DNA of 6,487 bases from Alphaproteobacteria bacterium (GTDB taxonomy: Bacteria; Pseudomonadota; Alphaproteobacteria; Sphingomonadales; Sphingomonadaceae). Below are positions 1-6,066 of this stretch, piece after piece. Position 1 is the stretch's first letter; every line of letters starts with the position of its first letter. Below the pieces are notes generated by a model. That model had not been told where the DNA came from. It was given only the letters and a program-made list of their open reading frames with translations, and did not search any database. Position numbers and translations under genes: made by a program. The stretch covers positions 1-6,487 of the forward strand of contig JAENVZ010000217.1 of the NCBI GenBank assembly GCA_016650315.1, read 5' to 3'.

Positions 1-1030
1 GCGTGAACAGGTGGAACATCGCCGCGCCATAGGCGCCGACGCCCGCCGCAAAGAACATATAGCCAAGCTGGCTACAGGTCGAATAGGCGATCACGCGCTT
101 GATGTCGTTCTGACACGTGCCCACAGTCGCAGCGAACAGGCAGGTCGCGGCACCAATGAAGGTGACGACGCCCAGCGCCGTCGGGCTGGTTTCGAACATG
201 GGCGACAAACGGCACACCATGAATACGCCCGCCGTCACCATCGTCGCAGCGTGGATCAGCGCGGACACTGGCGTTGGACCTTCCATTGCGTCAGGCAGCC
301 ATGTGTGGAGTCCAAGCTGCGCCGACTTGCCCATCGCACCGACGAACAGCAGCAGACACAGGATCGTCATTGTGTCCCAGCGGTGGCCGAGGAAGGTGAT
401 GGTCGATCCGGCCATCGCGGGCGCAGCATTCAGAATTTCAGGGATAGAGACCGTCTGGAATACCAGAAAGGTGCCGAAAATGCCCAGCATGAAGCCAAGG
501 TCGCCGACACGGTTGACCACGAACGCCTTGATCGCGGCGGCGTTCGCGCTGGGCTTTTTGAACCAGAAGCCGATGAGCAGGTAGGAGGCAAGACCGACAC
601 CTTCCCAACCAAAAAACATCTGGATCAGGTTATTGGCCGTCACCAGCATCAGCATGGCGAAGGTAAAAAGCGACAAATAGGCAAAGAAGCGCGGCTGATC
701 CGGGTCCTCCTCCATATAGCCCCAGCTATACAGGTGGACAACCGACGAAACGGTCGTCACCACAACCAGCATCACCGCCGTCAGCGTATCGACACGCAGC
801 GCCCAGGCAACGTCGAGATCGCCTGATTTGAGGAACGTCAGCACCGGCTGCACATAGGCCTCTGCTCCGCCCGTCAGGAAGGACAGAAAAATCGGCCAAC
901 TGAGCGCGCAGGAAAGAAACAGCGCGCCGGTCGTCAGGACCTTTGCGGGCACATTGCCGATGGCCCGGTTGCCAAGCCCCGCAATGATAGCCGCCAGCAA
1001 CGGGAGAAAGACGATAAGCGCGATAGTCAT
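1..1030 (-). CDS. nuoL: NADH-quinone oxidoreductase subunit L (NuoL), N-terminal half, cut by window edge
   Basis: NuoL is the distal antiporter-like proton-pumping subunit of the complex I membrane arm, in the cytoplasmic membrane. The reverse strand reads without a stop for 343 codons from an ATG at 1030 to the window edge; the family is normally a little over 600 residues, so the C-terminal half is missing. The protein starts [20 protein letters not shown] and is rich in membrane helices. Family signatures are present: [15 protein letters not shown] (about 142-156), NRVGDLG (173-179), [19 protein letters not shown] (about 234-252), then [13 protein letters not shown], and [11 protein letters not shown] (308-318). 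From family knowledge, E143, K235, H260 and K311 correspond to the proton-channel residues E144, K229, H254 and K305 of the E. coli protein. The start lies 8 bases after the nuoK stop. Only a weak Shine-Dalgarno-like AAGGG precedes it, about 12 bases upstream, so translation may be coupled to nuoK. Confidence 0.96.
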   Translation of the reverse strand, partial: MTIALIVFLPLLAAIIAGLGNRAIGNVPAKVLTTGALFLSCALSWPIFLSFLTGGAEAYVQPVLTFLKSGDLDVAWALRVDTLTAVMLVVVTTVSSVVHLYSWGYMEEDPDQPRFFAYLSLFTFAMLMLVTANNLIQMFFGWEGVGLASYLLIGFWFKKPSANAAAIKAFVVNRVGDLGFMLGIFGTFLVFQTVSIPEILNAAPAMAGSTITFLGHRWDTMTILCLLLFVGAMGKSAQLGLHTWLPDAMEGPTPVSALIHAATMVTAGVFMVCRLSPMFETSPTALGVVTFIGAATCLFAATVGTCQNDIKRVIAYSTCSQLGYMFFAAGVGAYGAAMFHLFT

Positions 1031-1038
1031 GGGATAGC

Positions 1039-1344
1039 TCAGCCCTTCATCCGGTTGACATCATCGACGGCGATGGTGCCCCGGCCACGGAAATAGATCA
1101 CGAGAATGGCAAGCCCGATGGCCGCTTCGCCCGCCGCGACAGTCAGGACGAACATGGAAAAGACCTGCCCCACCAGATCGCCCAGATAGGCGCTGAACGC
1201 GACGAAATTGATGTTCACGGCAAGCAGGATCAACTCGATCGCCATCAGGATGATGATAACATTCTTGCGGTTGATGAAGATGCCCAGCACCCCCATCACG
1301 AACAGGATGGCGCTGACCACCAGATAATGCTGGATACCGATCAT
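1039..1344 (-). CDS. nuoK: NADH-quinone oxidoreductase subunit K (NuoK)
   Basis: NuoK (MrpC-like) is a small three-helix subunit of the complex I membrane arm that takes part in proton translocation. The protein is 101 residues, the usual family length, starting [10 protein letters not shown] and ending VDDVNRMKG. Three hydrophobic segments are visible, at about 4-23, 28-50 and 60-84. E37 (in LMAIELIL) and E73 (in [10 protein letters not shown]) match the conserved membrane glutamates E36 and E72 of E. coli NuoK. The frame is open upstream to another ATG at 1458. The 38 extra codons translate the upstream repeat and are not family-like, whereas the ATG at 1344 has a strong GGAGG Shine-Dalgarno 7 bases before it, so 1344 is the start. 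nuoJ lies upstream across a 136-base repeat-bearing gap; nuoL follows after 8 bases. Confidence 0.97.
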   Translation of the reverse strand: MIGIQHYLVVSAILFVMGVLGIFINRKNVIIILMAIELILLAVNINFVAFSAYLGDLVGQVFSMFVLTVAAGEAAIGLAILVIYFRGRGTIAVDDVNRMKG

Positions 1345-1350
1345 TGGCTG

Positions 1351-1357
1351 ACCTCCC
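1351..1357 (-). promoter_or_regulatory. Ribosome binding site of nuoK
   Basis: The reverse strand reads GGGAGGT followed by CAGCCA and ATG, a near-consensus Shine-Dalgarno with about 7 bases between GGAGG and the start. It decides the nuoK start at 1344 against the longer frame from 1458. It lies 3 bases from the edge of the adjacent repeat. Confidence 0.85.
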
Positions 1358-1360
1358 AAA

Positions 1361-1462
1361 CCGTTTGGGTCGAGCAAGGTTCGAGCTTGTCGAGAACCGG
1401 CGTCGAGACCGCTTCTAGACCATCGCTTCTCGACTTCGCTCGAAGCGGCTCGAAGCAAACGG
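1361..1462. repeat. REPIN-like inverted repeat pair A, between nuoJ and nuoK
   Basis: Two 39-base units face each other. Unit 1 (1361-1399) begins CCGTTTG on the plus strand; unit 2 (1424-1462) begins CCGTTTG on the minus strand; a 24-base spacer separates them. Each unit carries a TCGAGC motif near position 10 and then a hairpin. In unit 1 the stem is GGTTC/GAACC around GAGCTTGTCGA; in unit 2, read on the minus strand, it is GCTTC/GAAGC around GAGCGAAGTCGA. The stems differ but keep pairing. The pair fills most of the 136-base gap, ending 18 bases after the nuoJ stop and 16 bases before the nuoK start. There is no T-run, so it does not look like an intrinsic terminator. The motif resembles dispersed sphingomonad intergenic repeats; the REPIN label is an inference from architecture. 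Confidence 0.85.
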
Positions 1463-1480
1463 AGAGGGAATTAGTGATCT

Positions 1481-2092
1481 TCACAGTTCCACCCCCTGCC
1501 CTATTGGCTGCTGGACATTGCGCGTCGCGTCCTCGGGACGGCGGCGCACCTGCTTTGACACATTCTGACTACGCACCCCGCCACGCACGCGATGGGTGAG
1601 GACAATCGCACCGATCATGGCGACCAGCAGGATGAGGCCCGCGGCTTCGAAGAGGAAGATGTAGCGGGTGTAAAGAAGCTCACCGATCGCCTGAATATTG
1701 GGGGTCTGCGCGGCAATAGGGGCGATGCGCCCGCCAAGGTCGATTCCGCCCACTTTCCATGCCCCGATGCCCAGCACCATTTCAGCAGCAAGAATGATCG
1801 CCATGAGCGTGCCGAAGGGCAGATATTCGACAAATCCGGCACGCAGTTCGGCAAAATCGATATTCAGCATCATGACGACAAAGAGGAACAGCACCGCGAC
1901 CGCACCAACATAAACGATGACCAGCAGCATGGCGATAAATTCCGCCTGCAACAGCACCATCAGGCCCGCCGCGTTGAAGAAAGCCATGATGAGCCACAGC
2001 ACGCTATGCACCGGATTACGGGAGAATATCGTCATCGCACCGCTGGCGATGACCAGCGCGGCAAACAGATAAAAGGCGATGGCGTGAATCAC
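1481..2092 (-). CDS. nuoJ: NADH-quinone oxidoreductase subunit J (NuoJ)
   Basis: NuoJ is a membrane-arm subunit of complex I, near the junction with the quinone module, and takes part in the coupling machinery. The protein is 203 residues. It starts (M)IHAIAFYLFAALVIASGAM from a GTG codon at 2092 and has about five hydrophobic segments. The family core is clear: FSRNPVHSVLWLI (23-35), LLQAEFIAMLLVIVYVGAVA (47-66), LFLFVVMML (68-76) and the last helix FEAAGLILLVAMIGAIVLTH (148-167). Past residue 168 comes a polar, arginine-rich tail ending QQPIGQGVEL, as in alphaproteobacterial homologues. The GTG start is chosen because the homologous N-terminus begins there; no strong Shine-Dalgarno exists, only a G-run ending 10 bases upstream and a TTGAG at 5 bases. 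It is separated from nuoI by a 124-base gap holding repeat pair B and from nuoK by pair A. Confidence 0.96.
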   Translation of the reverse strand: MIHAIAFYLFAALVIASGAMTIFSRNPVHSVLWLIMAFFNAAGLMVLLQAEFIAMLLVIVYVGAVAVLFLFVVMMLNIDFAELRAGFVEYLPFGTLMAIILAAEMVLGIGAWKVGGIDLGGRIAPIAAQTPNIQAIGELLYTRYIFLFEAAGLILLVAMIGAIVLTHRVRGGVRSQNVSKQVRRRPEDATRNVQQPIGQGVEL

Positions 2093-2105
2093 AGAAACTC
2101 AACCC

Positions 2106-2187
2106 CCGTTTGTGTCGAGCGCAGTCGAGACACGCTGCGCTTGTTTTCCCTTGCCTTGCGGCCCTCGACTTCGCTCGGGACGAACGG
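2106..2187. repeat. REPIN-like inverted repeat pair B, between nuoI and nuoJ
   Basis: This is a shorter version of the repeat, with two 29-base units facing each other: 2106-2134 (plus strand, CCGTTTG start) and 2159-2187 (minus strand, CCGTTCG start). The spacer is 24 bases, as in pair A but different in sequence. Unit 1 forms GTGTC/GACAC around GAGCGCAGTCGA. Unit 2, read on the minus strand, forms CCC/GGG around GAGCGAAGTCGA. The units are flanked by an outer inverted repeat, CCCCCG (2103-2108) with CGGGGG (2191-2196), which could close the whole element into one long stem. It lies 29 bases after the nuoI stop and 13 bases before the nuoJ GTG. It shares the 14-base core CTCGACTTCGCTCG with pair A. 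Confidence 0.83.
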
Positions 2188-2216
2188 AGTCGGGGGTGTG
2201 ATACGATGCGCGCCCA

Positions 2217-2699
2217 TTAACGATAGGGCGCATCGGCGGCAAGGTTTGCGGCAATCGCCCGCTCCCACTTGTCGCCGTTTTCCAGCAGCTTGGACTTGTC
2301 GTAGATCAGCTCTTCGCGCGTCTCGGTCGCATATTCGAAATTCGGTCCCTCGACGATGGCGTCGACCGGGCAGGCTTCCTGACAGAAACCGCAATAGATG
2401 CACTTGGTCATGTCGATGTCGTAGCGCGTGGTGCGACGGCTGCCGTCCTCACGCGGTTCGGCCTCGATGGTGATGGCTTGCGCCGGGCAAACCGCCTCGC
2501 ACAGCTTGCACGCGATGCAGCGCTCTTCGCCATTGGCATAGCGGCGCAGCGCATGTTCGCCCCGGAAGCGCGGGGACAGCGGGTTCTTCTCAAAGGGATA
2601 GTTGATCGTGGCCTTTGGCTTGAAGAAATATTGCAAGGTCAGCCAATGGGCCTTCACGAATTCCCAAAGGGTGAAGGATTTGATGAGATGCGCGATCAC
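2217..2699 (-). CDS. nuoI: NADH-quinone oxidoreductase subunit I (NuoI)
   Basis: NuoI is the 8-iron ferredoxin-like subunit that links the peripheral arm to the quinone site, carrying clusters N6a and N6b on the cytoplasmic side of the membrane. The protein is 160 residues, typical for alphaproteobacteria. It shows two complete CxxCxxCxxxCP motifs: C61, C64, C67, C71 and C100, C103, C106, C110. The N-terminal part ([20 protein letters not shown]) is the usual amphipathic membrane-contact segment, and [10 protein letters not shown] (46-55) is a family signature. The start is GTG at 2699, overlapping the nuoH stop as GTGA. A GGAG 7 bases upstream, inside the end of nuoH, supports this start and suggests translational coupling with nuoH. 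Confidence 0.97.
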   Translation of the reverse strand: MIAHLIKSFTLWEFVKAHWLTLQYFFKPKATINYPFEKNPLSPRFRGEHALRRYANGEERCIACKLCEAVCPAQAITIEAEPREDGSRRTTRYDIDMTKCIYCGFCQEACPVDAIVEGPNFEYATETREELIYDKSKLLENGDKWERAIAANLAADAPYR

Positions 2700-3745
2700 G
2701 ATGCTACTCCGTAGCGTGTCAGCATGAGGAAACCCGACACCAGGAAGACCCAGAAGAGCGACAGCGGCAGGAAGATTTTCCAGCCAAGGCGCATGAGCTG
2801 GTCATAGCGGTAGCGGGGCACGGTCGCCTTCACCCAGGAAAAGACGAAAAAGAAGAACAGGATCTTGGCGAAGAGCCAGAGGATGCCCGGCACCATGTAG
2901 AGCGGCGCCCAGTCGAAGGGCGGCAGGTATCCGCCCCAGAACAGGATGGCGTTCAGCGCGCACATCAGGATAACGTTGGCATATTCGCCCAGCCAGTAGA
3001 GCGCGAAGCTCATCGAGCTGTATTCGGTCTGATAGCCCGCAACGAGTTCGGATTCCGCTTCGGTCAGGTCGAAGGGCGCGCGGGCGGTTTCGGCCATGGC
3101 GGAGATCAGGAACACCACCGCCATCGGGAACAGCAGCGGGTTGAAGCCGTGGCCATTGATGAAGCCGTAATAGCCCTTCTGGCTTTCGACGATGGCCGAC
3201 AGGTTGAACGAGCCAGCCCAGAGCACCACGGAGATCAGCACGAAGCCGATCGAGACTTCGTAGCTGATCATCTGCGCCGACGCGCGCATCGCGGAATAGA
3301 AGGGATATTTGGAGTTGGACGCCCAGCCCGCAATCACCACTCCGTACACGCCCAGCGAACTGATCGCGAGGATGTAGAGCAGGCCCACATTGATGTCGGC
3401 CAGCACCACGCCCACGTCAAACGGGATCACGGCCCAGGCCATCAGCGCCACCGTGAAGGTGATGATCGGCGCGATCAGGAACAGCGCGCGGTTGGCAGCC
3501 GAGGGGATGATCGTTTCCTGCAGGAAGACCTTGAGGCCATCAGCAAAGCTTTGCAGCAGGCCGAAGGGACCAACCACGTTCGGGCCGCGCCGCAGCGCCA
3601 TCGCTGCCCATATCTTGCGATCGGCATAGATGATCATTGCGACGGCGAGCATCAACGGGAGAGCGATCAGCAGGATACCGATGATGGTGGCGAGGAGCCA
3701 CGCGCCTTCGAATGGCAGGCCGAGGGTTTGGAAGAAAGCGGTCAT
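2696..3745 (-). CDS. nuoH: NADH-quinone oxidoreductase subunit H (NuoH)
   Basis: NuoH anchors the peripheral arm to the membrane and forms much of the quinone-binding chamber and the start of the proton-coupling channel. The protein is 349 residues, a usual alphaproteobacterial length, with about eight hydrophobic segments. Family motifs include [19 protein letters not shown] (42-60), [16 protein letters not shown] (62-77), [17 protein letters not shown] (151-167) and [20 protein letters not shown] (218-237), the last being the classic NuoH/ND1 signature. It continues YQTEYSSM (238-245) and WLGEYANV (251-258). The acidic residues E163, E219, E229 and E231 lie in the loops tied to quinone reduction. 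The ATG at 3745 is preceded by AGGGGG with 10 bases between. Repeat pair C separates it from nuoG; it overlaps nuoI by 4 bases. Confidence 0.98.
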   Translation of the reverse strand: MTAFFQTLGLPFEGAWLLATIIGILLIALPLMLAVAMIIYADRKIWAAMALRRGPNVVGPFGLLQSFADGLKVFLQETIIPSAANRALFLIAPIITFTVALMAWAVIPFDVGVVLADINVGLLYILAISSLGVYGVVIAGWASNSKYPFYSAMRASAQMISYEVSIGFVLISVVLWAGSFNLSAIVESQKGYYGFINGHGFNPLLFPMAVVFLISAMAETARAPFDLTEAESELVAGYQTEYSSMSFALYWLGEYANVILMCALNAILFWGGYLPPFDWAPLYMVPGILWLFAKILFFFFVFSWVKATVPRYRYDQLMRLGWKIFLPLSLFWVFLVSGFLMLTRYGVAS

Positions 3746-3755
3746 TTATTCACGT

Positions 3756-3761
3756 CCCCCT
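3756..3761 (-). promoter_or_regulatory. Probable ribosome binding site of nuoH
   Basis: The reverse strand reads AGGGGG, then ACGTGAATAA, then ATG. This is a G-rich Shine-Dalgarno at a somewhat long spacing of 10 bases. It lies 2 bases from the start of repeat pair C, so the repeat borders the initiation region. Confidence 0.6.
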
Positions 3762-3763
3762 GC

Positions 3764-3877
3764 CCGTTCGCTTCGAGCAGTATCGAGCGAAGTCGAGATG
3801 CGTCCGTCGAGAAGCCTGCGCGCCGATGTCTCGACTACGGTTCTCGACAAGCTCGAACCTCCGCTCGACACAAACGG
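3764..3877. repeat. REPIN-like inverted repeat pair C, between nuoG and nuoH
   Basis: Two long units face each other: 3764-3802 (39 bases, plus strand, begins CCGTTCG) and 3838-3877 (40 bases, minus strand, begins CCGTTTG), with a 35-base spacer. Unit 1 has the stem GTATC/GATGC (one G-T wobble) around GAGCGAAGTCGA. Unit 2 has GGTTC/GAACC around GAGCTTGTCGA. The 21 bases at 3839-3859 are an exact reverse complement of 1378-1398 in pair A. The 16-base TCGAGCGAAGTCGAGA at 3783-3798 is the exact reverse complement of 1428-1443, also in pair A. The element sits 17 bases after the nuoG stop and 18 bases before the nuoH start and fills most of the 149-base gap. No T-run follows the stems. Confidence 0.85.
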
Positions 3878-3894
3878 ATAAGTGAGAGCGAGCA

Positions 3895-5907
3895 TCACTC
3901 TGCCGCCTCCGCAAATTCTTCGCCGTGGAGCAGTTCGGCCGAGCAGCGCTGCATGGTCGGGCTGGCGCGGCAGATGCTGTTGGTGAGGTAGAAGTCCTTG
4001 ATCGGATAGGTAAATTCGCCATCAGGCTTGGCGGGCAGCTTGGGCGGTGCCCATGCATAGGTCGCAAGACCCTCGACCCCAAGCGCCGGGACAGCCTTCG
4101 CCATTGCGGCGCGCAGGCCCTCGAACGTGTCGAAGGGTAGCGTACAGCCCAGCTTGTCGGACAGTGCGCGCAGGATCGTCCAGTCCTCACGGGCATCGCC
4201 GGGGGCAAAGACCGCCTTGTCGCCGCGCTGCACCCGGCCTTCCAGATTGACATAAGTGCCAGCTTTTTCGGTGTAGGCCGCGCCGGGCAGGACGACATCG
4301 GCGGCATGTGCGCCCTTGTCGCCCTGATGGCCGATATAGACCTTGAAGCTGTCTTCGAATGCAGAATAGTCGACTTCATCCGCACCAAGCGAGAACAGCA
4401 GCTTCGGCTTGGCCGCCGCCATCGCCTTGATGCCGCCCTCCGTCGCATAACCGAGCATCAGCCCGCCCATGCGCGCGGCGGCGAAGTGGAGGACGTTGAA
4501 GCCGTTCCAGCCTTGCTTGACGAGACCCAGCTTGTCCGCGAGCGCCAGCCCAGCGCCATGTGCGTCGTTCTTGGCCAGCGTGCCGCCCCCCATAATCATC
4601 GCGGGACGCTCGGCACCTTTCAGCGCGTCACTGACAGCCTTGGGCAGCTTGGTAAGCAGGCTGGCGTCGTTACCCAGCCATTTGATCTTGTAGGTCAGAT
4701 CGATTTCCGGGCCGATGCCGTAAACCTTCGCGCCCTTTTTGATCGCCTTGCGGATGCGCGTGTTGACCAGCGGCGCTTCCCAGCGAAGGTTGGTGCCGAC
4801 GAGCAGGATGATGTCGGCGGTTTCCAACCCTGCGATTGTGGTGTTGAAATTGACTGCGGCGAGGTTCGACACGTCATAGGCAAGACCGGTCTGGCGACCC
4901 TCGAACATCGTGCCGCCCAGCCCCTTCACCAGTTCGCGCGCGGCGAACATCGTCTCGCAATCGAGCATGTCGCCCGCGACCGCCGCAACGCTGTTGCCCG
5001 CGCTCTTGGCGGCCTTGGCGATGGCGGCAAAGGCGTCGTCCCAGCTGGCTTCGACCAGCTTCCCACCCTTGCGGACATAGGGCTTGTCGAGGCGGCTGCG
5101 GACGAGGCCGTCGACGGCATGGCGCGTCTTGTCCGACGCCCATTCCTCGTTCACATCCTCATTGATGCGCGGCAGGGCGCGGAGGACCTGGCGGCCCCGG
5201 CTGTCGAGGCGAATATTGGTGCCGAGTGCGTCCATGACGTCAATGGCGAGGGTCTTTTTCAGTTCCCATGGCCGCGCTTCGAACGCATAGGGCTTGGACG
5301 TCAGCGCCCCGACCGGGCACAGGTCCACCACATTTCCGGACAGCTCGCTGGTGATCGCATGTTCCAGATAGCTGGTGATCTGCATATTTTCGCCGCGACC
5401 GATCGCGCCGATTTCCTCGACGCCGGCGACTTCCTCGGCAAAGCGGACGCAGCGGGTGCACTGGATGCAGCGGGTCATCACCGTTTTGACCAGCGGCCCC
5501 ATATATTTCTCGGTCACCGCGCGCTTGTTCTCGTCATAGCGGCTATAGCCCTTGCCATAGGCGATGGACTGATCCTGCAGGTCGCATTCGCCGCCCTGAT
5601 CGCAAATCGGGCAGTCGAGCGGGTGGTTGATGAGGAGGAATTCCATCACCCCTTCGCGCGCTTTCTTGACCATCGGGCTGTCGGTGCGGATTTCCTGCCC
5701 CTCGGCAGCGGGCAGCGCGCAGCTCGCCTGCGGCTTGGGCGGCCCCGGCTTCACCTCGACCAGGCACATGCGGCAATTGCCCGCGATGGACAGGCGCTCA
5801 TGATAGCAGAAGCGCGGGATTTCCTTGCCCGCAAGCTCACACGCCTGAAGCACGGTGGCGCCTGCTGGGACCTCGATCTCTACGCCGTCGACGGTTAGTT
5901 TAGGCAT
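3895..5907 (-). CDS. nuoG: NADH-quinone oxidoreductase subunit G (NuoG)
   Basis: NuoG is the large iron-sulfur subunit of the NADH-oxidising arm and passes electrons from NuoF towards NuoI. The protein is 670 residues. An N-terminal 2Fe-2S ferredoxin domain ligates N1b with C34, C45, C48 and C63. The His/Cys site H95, C99, C102, C108 (HPLDCPICDQGGEC) binds N5. C147, C150, C153 and C197 (RCIQCTRC ... DLCPVGAL) bind N4. A molybdopterin-oxidoreductase-like domain without its own cofactor follows from about 215 to 600, and the C-terminus has the signature ICRASPTMQRCSAEL. The extra N7 site of enterobacterial NuoG is not seen. The ATG at 5907 is chosen because MPKLTVDGVEIEV is the normal N-terminus and AAAGG lies 8 bases upstream; the 24 codons upstream in frame are not family-like and overlap the small ORF. 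It starts 2 bases after the small ORF stop; repeat pair C follows it. Confidence 0.98.
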   Translation of the reverse strand: MPKLTVDGVEIEVPAGATVLQACELAGKEIPRFCYHERLSIAGNCRMCLVEVKPGPPKPQASCALPAAEGQEIRTDSPMVKKAREGVMEFLLINHPLDCPICDQGGECDLQDQSIAYGKGYSRYDENKRAVTEKYMGPLVKTVMTRCIQCTRCVRFAEEVAGVEEIGAIGRGENMQITSYLEHAITSELSGNVVDLCPVGALTSKPYAFEARPWELKKTLAIDVMDALGTNIRLDSRGRQVLRALPRINEDVNEEWASDKTRHAVDGLVRSRLDKPYVRKGGKLVEASWDDAFAAIAKAAKSAGNSVAAVAGDMLDCETMFAARELVKGLGGTMFEGRQTGLAYDVSNLAAVNFNTTIAGLETADIILLVGTNLRWEAPLVNTRIRKAIKKGAKVYGIGPEIDLTYKIKWLGNDASLLTKLPKAVSDALKGAERPAMIMGGGTLAKNDAHGAGLALADKLGLVKQGWNGFNVLHFAAARMGGLMLGYATEGGIKAMAAAKPKLLFSLGADEVDYSAFEDSFKVYIGHQGDKGAHAADVVLPGAAYTEKAGTYVNLEGRVQRGDKAVFAPGDAREDWTILRALSDKLGCTLPFDTFEGLRAAMAKAVPALGVEGLATYAWAPPKLPAKPDGEFTYPIKDFYLTNSICRASPTMQRCSAELLHGEEFAEAAE

Positions 5908-5909
5908 GC

Positions 5910-6059
5910 TTACCGCCTTTGGAATACGAAGAATAAGACGAGCAAGATAAGGGCGGCGATGGGAACGCCGACAATCCAACCAATTCGCTCATAGCGCCGT
6001 GTGCGCTTGTCTTTCGATGGCCATAACAGTTCAAGAATACCAATGACGAGATCAAGCAT
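5910..6059 (-). CDS. Small single-span membrane protein, unknown function, between nuoF and nuoG
   Basis: The reverse strand holds a 49-codon frame, ATG at 6059 and TAA at 5912-5910. It starts MLDLVIGILELLWPSKDKRT and ends LLVLFFVFQRR. A short hydrophobic stretch (2-13) is followed by a basic stretch K16-R25 (KDKRTRRYER) and one strong membrane segment (about 27-46), then QRR. The positive-inside rule would put the basic segment in the cytoplasm, though the terminal QRR makes this uncertain. The start lies 7 bases after the nuoF stop, with GGAG ten bases upstream inside the nuoF end; the stop lies 2 bases before the nuoG ATG. This spacing indicates a translated member of the operon. I do not recognise the family. 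G+C is about 49% by hand count, with many T- and A-ending codons, unlike its neighbours. An accessory or assembly role in complex I is only inferred from position. Confidence 0.7.
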   Translation of the reverse strand: MLDLVIGILELLWPSKDKRTRRYERIGWIVGVPIAALILLVLFFVFQRR

Positions 6060-6066
6060 GATTTTA

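Noticed and set aside
11..826. A 271-codon plus-strand open frame opposite nuoL
   Set aside because: The reverse strand is clear NuoL with its conserved motifs. The plus-strand product is rich in His, Arg, Gln and Asp without any domain-like pattern, which is typical of a shadow frame.
1361..1462. Repeat hairpins as intrinsic transcription terminators between nuo genes
   Set aside because: The stems are short (about 5 pairs) and no T-run follows on the transcribed strand. Termination inside a co-operating operon would also be unexpected. The same holds for pairs B and C.
1361..3877. The three repeat arrays as a CRISPR
   Set aside because: There are only two facing units per site, separated by genes, with no regular spacer array and no cas genes.
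3750..4448. A 232-codon minus-strand frame overlapping the nuoG 3' end and repeat C
   Set aside because: It is an alternative frame of nuoG running into the repeat; the product is low-complexity Arg/Ser/Ala/Pro-rich and has no ribosome site or family resemblance.
4306..5898. A 530-codon plus-strand open frame opposite nuoG
   Set aside because: It is antisense to an unmistakable nuoG with all cluster ligands. Its translation has no recognisable family pattern, and long antisense frames are expected in high-G+C genes with G/C-ending codons.
5908..5979. A 24-codon upstream extension of nuoG to an ATG at 5979
   Set aside because: The extension is arginine-rich and not family-like, overlaps the small ORF in another frame, and the ATG at 5907 has its own Shine-Dalgarno and gives the normal NuoG N-terminus.
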